A stretch of 64,000 nucleotides of DNA, taken from the NCBI RefSeq assembly GCF_965638725.1, contig NC_134949.1, positions 15,932,951-15,996,950 on the forward strand. Direction: 5' to 3'. Position 1 is the first letter of the stretch. Each line of letters opens with the position of its first letter. Below are positions 19,601 to 34,600 of the stretch, in pieces. The position numbers and the translations under genes were made by a program. Source of the stretch: Aptenodytes patagonicus (Eukaryota > Chordata > Aves > Sphenisciformes > Spheniscidae). The notes beneath the pieces are model-generated. The model saw only the letters and a program-made list of their open reading frames with translations. It searched no databases and had not been told where the DNA came from.

Positions 19601-22600
19601 TGACCATAATGGAGTTCACAGTGTATCGGGACACATGGATGAAATATGAATATGAAGTAGACAAGGATTTTACTAGGTAATTTTTATTCTTTATAATTCC
19701 TTTTAAAATTTAAGTTGCCTGCATTTCAGGACAGAATAGATTTAAAATGTTCATGTGACTTGCAAGCGGTTTATGATTGAAATTAAAAATGAAATACTAA
19801 AGGGACTTGATTTTTCTTCTGTTGATTGATTTGGGTTTTTTCTTTTCTGGAATCTATGAAGAAGAGACATTGAGATTCCTGCAATGAAGAAGTCAAAATG
19901 GTGTAGGTTTGTTGGTGGAGTCCCCTGAGGAATTATTTGTTAACAATTCAGAGGACATTGTAATATGTAACTCCACATCAACTATGTAAAGCCACCAGAT
20001 TTGCATGATGCTTAATCTAGTTTATACAGTTAGTATATTGCCATTATACTTTGTGCTGCTGGAGGTGAACCTTAAGCACTCAGAACTTTGACTATGTTAT
20101 CTGGAGATTGCTACCGATGTTGTCTCCAGTTACGGCCTCCAAGATCAGCTGAAGATACGTTTGCTGTTGGTTTCATGTGCTTGTCTGGACTGTGTTCGCC
20201 TTTCTTCCTGAGGTAGTCAGGCACCCATGACTCCATGTGAAGTTAATGGAGATTTTGTGCAGTGAACACCTTTAAATATCGTGCGTCTGGAACTGAAATA
20301 ACTTTAAAAGCTGTTTGACTAGTTGCTGTGGTAACAAGTAAAGCTATGTATATTAATTGGATGTCTTGTACATCAGGAATACCAAAGGTTTCTGTAATGA
20401 AAAAATAAAAAATATGAGAAATTTGAGAGATGCATCAAAAACTCAAGTTAGAGTAAATCCATTCAGACAGATGGGAGTTTCACATTTAGGTCTTTGCTAA
20501 AGTAGGTTATTTCCCTAGTGAAGCTATCACACGGGAAGGATAGTCTAGTGGTTAAAAGACTACTATGGGACTTGGGAGATGTCCTGCTGCAGATTTTCCA
20601 GTTTGATTGTGGGCTAATCACTCAGCCTGTGGTTCTGTGACAATTTAAACCAATGGAGGTTGGTATCACTTTAACTTTAACAGGAGAAACCTGTCTACTG
20701 ACCATATCTGATCCCAAGTTGAGCCAATGTTGAATCCCTTGCTTATGTGTTTTGTTTGTGGTCAGCTAAGTTCCCAGAAGAAGCTCCCTGGAAGTGACAG
20801 GACCGTGTGACTATAGTGAGGGGATTTACTCATTATAGTTTAAATGACTTTTGTGAAATTAACATGAAAACCAATAGGAAATGCCCAGAATATTGGGGAA
20901 TGCCACACAATTAGAATTCTGGTGTGATGGAGTTTTTTGGGGTGTTGGTTTTGGTTTTTTTCCCGTGATGGGAAGAACTACGTTTCACCTCCCCTCATTA
21001 CGGAAACATTCAGGATAAAGATCTTAACATACAAGGCATTTTGCTACTATAATATGAGAGCATTTTTGAGAAAAGAACTTTCTCCAGAAGCAGTGCTAGC
21101 AAAACCAATGATCCTTATGACATGGCAGCATTTTCTGGGAACTGGTTTTAGTAACTTCTCAGCCTGGTCCTAATTCTGATTAGGATTGGAAATACAATGT
21201 CCTGTCTTAAGGACAAAACAGGAGGAAGGTGCTCAAATATTTACTCAGTTTTAGATTTGTAACTCCTACATTGTCCTGATCCACTGCATTCTGTGGAATT
21301 TATTGCGCTGTTGTAGTTGTGTGGAAAAAAAAATGTGTAAAATATTGAAAACTATATATTCTTAATAAGAGTCTGACAAACTCTTGGGCCAATAATGTTT
21401 CCAAAAAATCTGTTAGGAGTTTCATAGTAAAATTCAACAGGGAAATCTGATGCTTTTATCTCTTAAGTTATGACTGGTCATCAGTGCTTTAATAATTAAA
21501 AGTCCATCTTGGTTCACCCAAGATGGATGAACAGCTTAAGCTTATATTTATTGGTGTAAATTTTGTTATTTGACTGTGTTTCTGCAAGTAATCTGAGAAT
21601 TTTAGTAATATATTTCTTGATGCTTGTACTCAATGTTACTTATTAGCTTTTTGCCTTTTTTTCTTTCCAGTAAGTTAAGAATCAATATCGATATTACAGT
21701 TGCCATGAGGTGTCAATGTAAGTATTCCATCAGTGAAAGTTTTGAAACACTTTAAAGGCTCTTCGGAGTATGCATTTGCTTGCAATATGGTTGGATATTG
21801 TTCAAAATATTCTAACAGTGAGATTTCTTCTGATCTTGATGGCATATGACTCGCTGAAAGAGTTGGTAGGAGATGTGAAGAAAAGTATTTATGCCATCTC
21901 ATTCGCATGTCGCAGAACTTTGCTTTGTCTGTCAGCAAAAAAAAGATCTGTTGTTCCAGTCTCTCTCTAGCTAGAATATTCTAAAAGCTCATTGTGAGAT
22001 GCAACTCAGCAGCTGGAATTTATCGCAATTTTTATTTATTTATGAACTTGGCAAATATTAACCTGGTCTATTGTTTAACAGTATTGGAACCATCAGGTAA
22101 TTTCATCCTCCTCATGGACGCTTTCCCATTTAAAGCCAATGCTTACTATTCTTTTGACATCATTTAGGTAATGAATGATTATTTGTGTGGACTGGTTTTG
22201 GTTGTCCTGGACTGAGAAAGAGAGAGAATACTACTTCTACCAGGAATGCAAGCAAATCTTCAAGACTCACTTTTTTGGCTAGGTTAAACCTTGCATTAAT
22301 TGTATGGTACATCAGTACCATACAACTTGTGTTTGTCTCACAAGTATTAATTCACAAGTCACCTCTTCTTACTCTTAAAATTTATTTTAATACTTTTTCA
22401 ATTATTTTCCAGTTAGCATAAAAATATTGAAAATTCTGATTTTTATTTTTTTTTTTAATTCTGAGAAATAAACAAAACTTTATCCTCTGTTTTGACTAGT
22501 CTTGGTTTGGATTCAGTGCTTATGAAACAGGAAAAAATATTTATGCATAACAGATCCTAGAAAGCTTGTGTATGGGGTTGATACAACATCTCTGAAGGTG

Positions 22601-25600
22601 TTACATCAGAAAATACTGCAAATCTGAAAAGTTTGTTTCTGGTCACTGTTGATGATACTCTGATAAGATAGGTTGAAAATTAGGATTCTGTGGTTTCCCC
22701 CTACCTTGTAGTAATCTGCTTCTTGCCAGATTTGTTTTTTTGGTTTGGACTTCGTTAACAAGGAACAGTAACTTATACTGAAAGTCTACCACTATACTGT
22801 GACACTTCATTTCAACTTGAACTTTTTTGTTTGTTTGTTTATGATCATCTCTGACTCAGTATTTTTCTGCCTGTTTAAAATAGATGTGGGGGCTGATGTT
22901 CTGGATTTAGCAGAAACAATGGTCACCTCTGCAGATGGGCTAATATATGAACCAGTAAGTTGATTCTTAACCTTTTTATTTTAAAAGGAAATTGCTCTCT
23001 ACTTGATGTGGAGCACTGCTGGGCTTGCTTGCTTGCTTGTATTTTTTCCCCACAATTGGGCTGCACAGAACCTCCCCCATATTGTCTGATCCTTGAGTGA
23101 GGTCTGCAGTGCTCACCCCAGGAATCTGCTAGGGAAAAAGCCTAGCATTGAGATTTCTGGGTGTTCGCTCTCTGCAAATACAGTGGATTTGAATACAGCA
23201 GGCTCCCAGATCAGTGCTTCTTAACAAGCTAGTGATTTCTACAGCTAGTCATTTTTACATGTGCAAATTCTAGGGATAAATGCTAACAGTATTTGATATG
23301 GAAGGAAAACTATCAGAGCTCTCATAAAAAGAGAATTGATGTAACTGCTTTTTAACTAGAAGAATACTATGATTCTAAAAAGGGGTAGAAAGTCTCCATG
23401 ATATCCTTATAATATGGAATGGCATTAAAGATTGTAAATTGGGTTAGTATCCTTTTAACTTCTGTATTGTAAACTGGAACTGTGTAAGCCTATGCTCTTA
23501 AAGTGGTTTTGCTTGCATAATACAATAAGCTTTGAAGTAATTATGCTGTGTGAAAGTAATTTATCATTTACAGAAAAGCTATTAGAGAATGTAATAATTA
23601 CAGCAGGAAGTTATATTCTCTAATAACTGAACCATATTCCAAATTATAACAGTTTTGTCCAAATTCCTACTTGTGTGTGTGAGCAGGAGGAGATGACTGA
23701 ATGGAAGGATGTGCTCGGGAAGGGGAAGGAACTTGTTTTTGTTTGTTCTCCTTGGAACATTTCCTCTTTTTGTCTGGACAGTCATCTCTGTGCTGCTGTA
23801 GCTGCTGCATGCTAGCAGTTGCCCCAATGATTATAATCTTAGAAAGAAGAAACTTCCTGTACTTGATCTCTTTTGGCCATAGCTCTGGGTAGGTTTGAGC
23901 ATTAATTGCAATTGAATTTACTGTCTGGAGTACATCAGTGCTAACAATACATAGATTTGAATTCGGTACAGATGTTACTGGTGATATTCTTGTACTGATT
24001 GAAGTGTAGCAGGTCTGGTAGCTTGTCTTAAAGAAGTGCTCAGTGTGGGGATGACCCTAGAAATAAACAATCTGCACCTGGACCCTTGTCTTTCAAAGAT
24101 TGTTCCTCTGCTTGTTTCATTGCTGTTTGCATTAAAACCATGCATGTCAGTTATATCACTTAGAAGTAAATTGCCATTCAGTGCTTCTTCTAGCCCACGT
24201 TAGTCAAAGGCTAGAAGGGCAGAGACTGCTGACTTAAGTTAGGAGAGCTTTAGGAAAAGATGCTGAAGTTATAAATGCAAACAAGTGAATAATTCTGGGG
24301 GGAAGGGGCAGAAATTTCCATACTTGAACACTAAATGTATTATTTAAAGTGCAAAGTCCTTTCATAAACTCCACTATGTGGTACCAAGTGTGAAGTTGAT
24401 TGTAACTCCTCACCCCTTCCCACACCCCAATTCTCTTCTGGGTTTCATGGATGGGACTTCAATGCTTCCTGCACGTTTTATTAGATGTGTTATTTTTGTT
24501 TCAGGTAGTATTTGATCTCAGCCCACAACAAAAAGAATGGCAAAGGTAAAGCACTGAGATGCATGCCTATGGTTTGTATTATTTGTACTGGAAGTGACTT
24601 CAAGGTACACCAGAGTCACATGACAGAACTATGTCTTGGATCTAACAGCTCCTGTTTGTAATTTAAGGGTGCAAACCTGTGAAAAGATACTAATTTACTT
24701 TGCTTTTCTCATGATTTGAGATCTCTGTTATGGAAAAAATTGGCTCTGGACTTACTTATGGAATTGGGTCATGCGGTTGCAAGCCAAGATGTATGGATTC
24801 ATTCAACTTACGTTTCCAAACGAATGCTTGGTAGCACAAGTTTTAATTACAGGTTCAGACGTGTAACACAGGTAGCTTGGCATCTAAATGTCAAAGCTGA
24901 ACTAGAGTAACAAATTGGCACATTCTTGCGAAAGTAAATGAGTTTGAGTCTTTCATATAACTGAATTGACACACTGTTTATCATTTAAAGTGGAATAGCT
25001 TGGTTATGTGTGTGATTGCTATACTGATAGTCTTGTAATAGAACCTGAAGTTTATTTGGGAGTCTGGTGAGTTTTGATATTTTGGTAACATGCTGCTGTG
25101 AACACCAGTGAACACATTCTCAAAGTTTATTGTAACACTTTAATACTGACATGAACCTTGCTAACTTCTCGATTTATAACCCGCAACTGAAGCTGATAAT
25201 TAATTGTGTAATTATTTTTTTTGTTTTACCGTTGCATGCTTTCGCACTTGTCTGTGTAACCTTTAGGATGCTGCAGCTAATTCAGAGTAGGCTGCAGGAA
25301 GAACACTCTCTTCAAGATGTGATATTCAAAAGTGCTTTTAAAAGTGCTTCTACAGCACTGCCGCCACGGTAAGAAAAATGGGGATGTGGTGTCATCATTC
25401 CCCTCTCCTCCGCCCTATTTAATTTAGACTTCACATTTTATTGTGGTTATGATTTTTCTTTTTTCCCCAGAAGATAAGGTTGTAAGAAAAGAAGACCTTA
25501 CTGCTTTTTATAGCATTTTAAAATAGTATACTTGATAGTTGCTTTGGAGAGCTGTTGTTTTATGAAAACTTTTGGGGTTTCCAACCTGGAGAAGGTTTCC

Positions 25601-28600
25601 AGGTTTTGTGTGTGTATTTATATGTATATATAATACAGACACACACATAAATATACACACACACCTTTTTAGTCCGTTTTCTCTGATGCTTCCTTTTTAA
25701 TGTGAATTAGTAATGCCAAAGCAATACTAAACAAGTCTTTTTTTTTTTTTTTTTTTTTTTAGATTAAAGAGTATCTTTCTGTCCAGCAACTTTAAAAAAA
25801 AGTCCTGCTATTAGCTGTGACTTAATACTTTATGGGTTTAAAAGAATCAACCTTTGAGTAAAAATGTATTTTGTTAGTAAATGCCCTGGTCTAAGACAGC
25901 ACTGTTAAAATTGTGTGGAGAAACCTTGCTGTTTACACTTTATTCCCGCTACCCACAAAATGCTGAGAGGCTAATGCGTAGAAGGCTTGGTCTGCCTGAA
26001 TCTAGATGCTGTGTGATTCCCTCCCCCCAGGATGAAACCCTTTCTACGTGAAAGCTGAAATGCCTTTGCCCTTAAAAACAAACAAACAAAAAACCTCACA
26101 CAAGCAAGCCACAAATAAAACAAACACCAAAAATGCTGTATGCACTTTCCATGTTGTAATCTCCCTGTTTGAGGACTAAATACATCCTTTCTTCCTAAGG
26201 CAAGGCTAAAGAGGGCTCAAAAAATCTTTTTTCTCATTTAGTTGATATCTTCAGATTCATTAAGTCCTTCTATGCCTCTATGATACTTGTTAGTGCAGTA
26301 TTTGAGAAAGTATTTATGCTTGAGACGTGTTTAAAAAAAAAATCTTTTTTTTCATCTCCCTCTAAGGAGCAGATTTGAAAATAGGTTCTGAGTTGTGGAC
26401 ATCCCAACAAGTGTGGGAAGAGGAAGGTTTCATAAAAAATAAATGTTGAAAGCTGTTCTTGCTACAGTGTTGTTAACGTGACTAATATATTTTGTTATGT
26501 TCATTGTAGCATTAGAACTTTCCCAACAAACCATTTTTGGTAGAAGTAATTGGGAAAAAAAAAATCTCCAGGGCAGCAAGATATACTTACGGTCTTACGT
26601 TTTCTGTTCACATGTTCAGGTATCATAAGTTCGCTTTGTAGGCCAGGTCTCTGAATACAAGTATGAATGAAAGCTTATTGGTTTCATTAGACTGACCTTT
26701 ATTAGATTCCTCCCCTTTGACCATCCCTGCTTTAATTCCAGAAGAATATGATAAGGAGAGGTAGATGATAATGCTATATCTCTATGCTAGGAAGAAGAAA
26801 TCTAACTGTACTGCTGTTATTTCTGTTAGTGAGTATTCTCAAGTACTGTTTATGTTGTTTTTGTTTAAACAGGGAAGATAATTCATTACAGTCTCCAGAT
26901 GCATGCAGAATTCATGGTCATCTCTATGTCAATAAAGTGGCAGGGAACTTTCACATAACTGTGGGCAAGTATGTTCTGTTCAATTCCTGAAAATAAAAAA
27001 AAAAAGAATTGACTTCTACATTATATATAGTGCATGCGTGTGTGTGTGTATGCTTTTACACTTTTGAGTTAATGACTGTTTTTTATTAACCTTCCCATAC
27101 ACATGCTTGGTATTATTTTCCATGTGATATCTTTTCTTGCACAGTTAAAAACAAATTTCTTCATAAGTTACTAAAACAATGCAGCACAATGCATTGTTGC
27201 ATGCAATGTAGTGGTTATGAATTCCAGTGTCTTACAGGATGAAAACTCTTGAAAATAGGTCCTCTGTAAGTCTATGACATGGAGTGGACTGCTTGTACAT
27301 GCCTCCATTCTTTGGGCCTGTCCAAACTTCTCCTTTCTGTTAGTATACGCTTCACTAACATGGATGAAGTGTAGCTATGTGCCATTTCAGTGCTAACATA
27401 GTTAGGGAGCTAAATGCCAGTTCATCTTGATTTGAGGAGAGACTTTCTGATATGCTTTGGCAATGGTATTGGCTTATATACACTGCATACAAACTTGTGT
27501 TAATTTTTCTCTGTGCTCTCCAGCTCTGCTGTCCTCACTTGTCTTCCTGCCACCTCTGTCACCAGAGATCTTGGCATGCAATCTGTACTCTCTTAATTTA
27601 TCCACATGTAATTCCAGCTGCTGTCTTTGTGTGGGTATTTCTCCAAATGTCACTTCTGTCTGGTCTTGTACCACCTCTCTGATTTGCCCCTAGATGTCCA
27701 ACTTCTTAAGCCGTTTTCAGAGCTGATCATTTCAGCCTTTCATCTGTACTGCCATCACTTCTCTCTCCCTTTCTCTAGTTCTGTAACCCTGAATAATCTT
27801 TTGTTTTCCTTTGCTTCCTTTTGCTCATCATTACATTTGTACTTCTGCTAAGTTGCTCTTTCTCTTCTTGTAGGGGTTTTTTTTATGGCTTTTCTCACTG
27901 GCTGCCTTCATACCTTACTGCCTGGTTATTTATTGTAGTCCTATCTTGACTGATCTCATAGTCTTTCTCCACCTTCTGTTTGTCCAAAACTTACATGCAT
28001 TTGGTAACGATTTGACTTAAGCTAAGTAGGGAACGTTTCCTGCATTATTGGCTGGACTGGTAGGGATGAAGTGTGGCTGAGAGACTGTTTTACTTTCCAG
28101 ACAGAGCTGCACTTCCCCCCCCCCCCCCCCTTTACGCACTGTTACCAGTCTCTGCACTATACTTTCTTTGCAGGTCTACAACCAAGTGTCCAGACCTGAA
28201 GTTAACTTGCTTAGTCAGGGAGCAAATACAGAGCATAGTTAACTTGCTTAGTCATAGAACAAGTACGGTAAAGTTTTTGTTAGTCACTTGAGCAGTTCTG
28301 CAGCTTTTCATGTGGTAGGCCTTGGTAGCTCTTCTAGTAGCCTAGTGACTTGATGGGTTTTTTGGCATTTCTAAAAAAGCAAGACACTAATTTTGTGTAA
28401 GAAGGTTTTCATGAGTCTGATATTCCTGTACCTTGTCATTCAGGCTGTCTGTACTTGACAGTAATAAAAATGTCATTTTTTATATAGATACACACAATTT
28501 ATATATATATATATATAAGTTTCTAAAATATTTATACATAACATATGTTTATGCACATATTTTTTGTACATATATGTAAAGTATTTATTGAAGTAAAGGG

Positions 28601-31600
28601 AGAGAGGTAATTTTTGTACATAGTCCTGTTTAGGAAAACTGTGTCTTTTGTGTGGATTCATTAAACAAATTTTTCATAAAACATATCTTACTTTCTTTAG
28701 GGCAATACCACACCCTCGAGGCCATGCACACTTGGCAGCCCTTGTAAGCCACGAGTGTAAGTTCTTTCTATCATCTCCACACAAATGAGTATCATTTCGT
28801 TCAGACTGCTATGTCCTAATTCATATGTTAACGTAGGTTGCTGTTGTAAAAATGTTCTAGCTGGGCAATTGCATTGTAGGAGAAAGTGAAGAATATTCTT
28901 TGCAATGCTACAACTCAGTAGTGACTTACTTTCATACGTTTAACGCTATTAGTATTATCTTTAGGTTGCTTCTACAGTAATGATAACACAGGAATCTCGG
29001 ATGTATTTTGTTGTAACACAGATACCATACGAAACTCCTGTATTTCAGTCCAAACTACCTATTTCCTGCAAAATCTGGTTTTATATGGTTAAAAATTTCT
29101 GACCTTTGTCCTTAGAAACTTCATTTTTAGGTTATGAGTCTAGATACTAAATGTGTGTCGCTGTCATACTTAATGTGAGGCAAGGGTGACTTACTCTGAA
29201 AAATGAACTTGGTGTTGGTTAAATCTCCAAATGTCTGTTGATGAATTTATGTCAACACAAGTGTATAATATTACAGAGCTTAAATACCTTTGCAAAATTA
29301 GGCAATGTACTAACTTGGTAGTTGCCTTATGCTTCCTCTGTACATTTCATTTATGAATAGTCTTTTTAATACCATTACATACAAGAACCTGAACTGTAGA
29401 ATAACTCAGTATTTGGCCAACTAGAAATTTCCTGTCATGAAATTTTAACTCTCTTCAGCTCCAGGGTTGATTCAGATAGAGTTATAATTTGTTTTAGAAG
29501 TTCTTTTCTAGAGAAATTGAATTTCTTTGTTATATATTTTGGATTTGAGTTTTGTTTGAAACATGTACGTAGATGTATTGATACAGTCACAGGCACAAAT
29601 CCAATGAAATGCATACCAGTGTTTGAAGTATTCTAACTAATGCATTTTCCAATGTGAGAAATGGGTGCATCTTTTTCTCTGAGAAGAGTACAGAATCTCA
29701 TAGTTTAAAAATGTTGTTTCATTCCTCTCTATTGTCTTTCAGCCTATAACTTCTCTCATAGAATAGATCATTTGTCATTTGGAGAGCTTATTCCAGGAAT
29801 TATTAATCCTTTGGATGGAACAGAAAAAATAGCATCAAATCGTAAGTGTTGTGTGTTTAAAAAAGCATCGTTTTCTATATTTTTCCAATAATTACATTTA
29901 AAATATTAGCATGTTTCATGAATGTTGTGATTTACAAACAGCATGTCCTGCTAAATTTGGCAACGAGCAATGCACTGTTCAATTATCTATGTGGTATCTT
30001 AAATGGACGATTTCTTTTTAATATCACTATCGCTGTGCTTTGCTGTTTCGCTGAATTTGATTCTCAGTTTCTCCCAGATTTGTGTTAAGTTGAAGTTACA
30101 GTATGTCTGAACATACTGCAAAGAATTTTGCAGCAGTATGCTACAATGGCAATTCATAGATCTGATTGTTGTCATAACAGGGAAAAATAAGTCTGATTTG
30201 GTTTAAAAAAAAATAGCATCAGGAGTCTTGGATTCTACTCCTGTATTTGGTTTGTCACTTCCACGGTGTATTTTGTGAGGCTACTACAGGAAGGGTTTGT
30301 GTATCACTTTGTTTCCTCATGTATAAATAAAGGAGTATAGTAACCTACCTTCAGAGCTACCTACGCCTTATCCTCTGACTTCTGTTCCCCATGAGAGTGA
30401 TCCCCAAAATCTAAAGCTGCTGTTGTCTCAAAGTCAGTCAGTCTGTTGGCTGTTCCAGCCAGAATACTTTAGGGTAGTTGAAACAAATTGCTTCAGTCTA
30501 TCAGTGTTTGTTCTCTTAGGGAATTGCATAAAGACAAAGCAATCATAAATACATAAGCATGCTGATTACTCTAGAAGAATTCTCTAGAAGTCTGTCTAAT
30601 CAAGAGAAAAAACGTAACCAGTTTAGAATGGCTTCCAGCATTGTATAGACAATTCAATGGCTAAAATCTATTCAAAGCACTGTCGAGATGTATCATGCAA
30701 AATGTGACTGTGTGAAACGTTCAGTTCTAGTGTCCTGGAAAACACTATCTGTGCATTTCATTTGAAGCTTTGAGTGGCCTGACCTTAATGAATCTTTTCA
30801 TTACATGGGTAAAATGTAAATTGCTCTGAGTACAAATGTGACGTAGGCCTTGGCCATGGAAACTAACTTTGTTCATGCAGATGGTGCTGAAGTAGTCTTG
30901 GCGGTGCTGGGACTCCTTGAAGAATGTCCCTAGTGTAAATGGCTTAGCTGATTAACTATTTTAAATATTATTTGTTTGATTTATTTGTGAATGTCTCAGG
31001 TGGTCTTTGACTCTCTACTTAATTCAACAGTGAGATTTGTTTTCTTCTAGACAACCAGATGTTCCAATATTTTATCACAGTTGTGCCAACCAAACTCCAT
31101 ACATATAAAATTTCAGCAGAAACTCATCAATTTTCAGTGACAGAAAGGGTAAGTAGACGTAAGAGAAAACCATGCAGAGAAAAAATCGTAACAGTGATTG
31201 TTTTTAACAAAAGCTCAAATGTGAAAATGGAGACTTAGTTGTACCGTGGTTTTGAAAACTCCTCTAGTGTGAAGATACTCTTTGTTCCAGTGCACTAGAT
31301 TTATCTGTAAATAATGTAATACTGATGGTAAAATATATATGCTTGGTGACACATGCTAGCTTCTTGCATTAGTGTTTTGCATCCGTAGATCTGGAGTCTG
31401 ATATTAGAATTAATGTAGATATCCAGTCATTTCCACTTCACTGGATGCTAGTGGTGGTGGTGAAATCCTGTAAGTTTTAGGTCTGTAATCTCGTGTGTAG
31501 CTTTACAAATATTTAATTCACCTTTAGCTTTTTATCCATGTGGGAAGGAAACAAAAAAATGCAGCTCACTTGAATGTCATGAACTTGGTTGTGGAGTGTT

Positions 31601-34600
31601 AGAAATGGAAACAAAGGTAGTTTGTTTGAAAAACTAATCATACAGAAAGCATCTGTCTCTCAGCTGACTTGTTTAACCTTTGCTGAACCACCAACTTTAA
31701 TTATTCTCCAGACTAGAGAGCTTCCACTTCTGGGCTTGGAAAGGCTTTTAATTCTGAATCCATAAAGAGAGTAGTTATTGCAGCGTATTACATGGGCAAA
31801 TCATAAGGTGTACTAATTTTAAAGACCGCTATAAATAAGAAAAAGGCTTTATGTGTACCAGTTACATGTCTCATTTCCAGACACTGAACTCTGTTTTGAT
31901 CTTTTATTCAAAAGCCAAAGAAAAAAAATCTTTGTGAAAAGTTTAATTAAAAACGACAGATAAAGTGAGAGGTAAGAAGGAAGCCTTGGGTTGAAAGGAA
32001 ATTCGGAGATTAGGATGGCAGTTCACTGTAATACAGTTTGTGGTGTTCTCCAAGGGAGAACAATCTTTATTTCCTCACAATTCCATGCTGTGCTTCTGTA
32101 AAATACATAGCTAGGGGAAGTAGGATAGAGGTGATGTTTTGGGGTTCAACTTGGGACATGCAGACAGCTGAAGGGAAAGGTTCGCTCTAAAACTCATGAA
32201 AGCTGGAGTAAAGAGAGGGATGAAGAGGCATTTCATAATGCAATATACTCCCATCTCCTGCTGGTCTAGCAATCTGCTTCATGTTTTCTCTGCAACAACT
32301 AAGGCACTCCTTAAACTTCTGGACATCAGTCAACTGCTTATCTTACTCATTGCATTTTTTTCATCTTGTATTAAATTTTTCTCTCCTTCTGCTGTAAAGA
32401 TGGTTTCTGTCAATTAACTGTGCAGTCTTAGTTAGCTCTTTAATTTTTTCGTGGGCGTGTATTTTTTATGAAAGTTGCAACACGGTCACAGGTTGCTTAG
32501 GAGAAAAGCTTGTGAATAGCGGAGGTAAAGGGGCATTACATACTTGCTTGCTCTCGCTGTCTCAGTAGGTAGCCCTGTTGCCTGTAAAGCTTGTTTGTGT
32601 TTATCTTTGGAAACCAAATACCCCTAGCAGATGAGCTGGGAAAGGCTATTAAGAACAGTTAAGGCTGAACAACTTAGTGCATTTATTTTATAAGAGTAGG
32701 CACATATGCAGACTTGGAAAAAGGTAGTTGGCTAGCCATGGCTAAAACTTGAATACATTGAGGTTTATTTGCCAGTGGTAAACAGACAGGGAAGCAGAGT
32801 TTGAAAGGTGTGGGCAGAATCATCTCTGCTATTGTTGATGTTTGAGATACTGTATTTATCTATGTTGAAAAGATTTAATTCTAGCAAGGCTTCACCGATA
32901 TCTGAGATCTGATGCAGGGCTAGTTATTTTCACTAGGTTTTAGCAACCAATGGTTAAATCTTCTGCAGCAATAGAAGCTAGAAGCAGACCAAAATGGTTT
33001 GCGGAAAAAGAATTATGTATCTTTTGAGGGTGAAGTTTTGGGCGTTCTGATTAACTTCGTATTCTTTTTTTTACATTTGACCTCAAAAGACCAATAAGGC
33101 TTAGAGAAATAATAGAGGAAAAACAAAAAATTTTTTTTTTTTTTGTGTCCCTTGCCAATGGCAAGGTTCTGTTTAACTACCTTCACTCTTCTCTTCCTTC
33201 TTAGTGTGCCTGATCATCCATCCTCTAATGCTGAATGTTGTTATGCTCTTGAAATACAGAAAGCATTCTGTACTGTTTTGGGGTTTTTTTTTGTTTTGTT
33301 TGTTCTTTTTTTTTAACCATTGCAAGGGTTCTGTGACCTGTTATCATAACTGATACATTATTTTGGCATCTTTTTTACTTTGGTTTGGTAGCAAAAGAAA
33401 CAATATGGTTTATGTCAATGTTAGCTGACTGGAGAAGTTGCCTAGTCTATATTTTCCAAAGTAGTGTTCTGCTTTTTATTTTGTACTGTATTCTGCATGT
33501 TTTTGAGCACAGACTGTTAAATCTACAGGTGAAATGGAGCTGTGATATATTGCTTTTCTGTTCAGTCTTGCTTGTCTGTCTTCTCTACTCTTACTAGCTT
33601 AGACATGGCTGAGTATCTTGAGTCAATTATGTTCTTTTCTGCTGCCCTTGTATATTTTCAGCCAGACTTACCTGGCAGTGCATTTATCAACACCTTTCAC
33701 TAAACAAAATGGTAGCAAACTTTTGAAAGAAACTTAAGGTTTTGTTGAGGTTTTTTCTTCTGAAACCTTTTTTAAAAAGTAGAGATTTCTAGCAGCCACA
33801 CTGTCTTCTTTGGGGTCTTTTGGTTTAAGAATTTGGGCAAATGCGAAGAAACTGTAGAAGTTCTTGGATTAGGACTGAGACATCTGATCTGTTCAGAGTA
33901 GTCATGGTGAGTTAGTTATTATTTTTATCGAGGTGTATTTCTTGCTGTGTGACTGTTGTCTGAAATGACCTGACTGACAAAAATTTTGAAAAGAGGCTTG
34001 ATACCGGTATTCAGTTTTCAGACCCCAGAAATTTTGATCTTTTTCCTTTTTTTTTTTTTTTTCTTTTCCCCTCCATCAAAGTAATGGATTATGGCATGTG
34101 TGTAAGTATGCACTGAGGAAGAAAAATGGCAGTGGTCTAACTTAAGCTTCTGAATTTCCATTATGGTATACTCTAGTTTAGTATACTTTTAAGAAACAGC
34201 AACTAAATCCTCTGTGGCATGTGAATCTAGAGATATGCTCCAAGGAAGAAGGAGGATGAAGCCTAATGAGTCTTAGATGCAGTATGTAGATTTATATACA
34301 CCCTTTGGGAAGACTGCTGTAGCTAAGGCTGTTCAACATCTTAAATGTATCCTGAAGATCTTGTCCTGATTTAAGTGATTAATAGTAGTGCATAAAGTAG
34401 GAAGAGTTGGGGCACTGTATTATACCAGTGCACTCACTTGAATTCACAGGCTAGACCAAGACTGTGGCACTTATCTTCATAGGTACCAAAAGCAACCTAG
34501 TTATAAACATCCTTGTTTAAAGGACCATGTAGGCAAATCTTGAGGGGATAGTACCACAGCCTGATAGTGAACATTGATACACAGCTCAGAAGACCGGTGA

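Noticed and set aside
20536-20610. tRNA-like sequence with an A-box-like start
   Set aside because: No acceptor stem pairing or intact anticodon and B-box region; it continues into a MIR-type core, so it is a SINE fragment.
27452-27851. Three overlapping plus-strand frames of 74-78 codons in an ERGIC2 intron
   Set aside because: Pyrimidine-rich stretch with Cys/Leu/Ser-rich translations; no homology recognised and no fit to the ERGIC2 exon chain.
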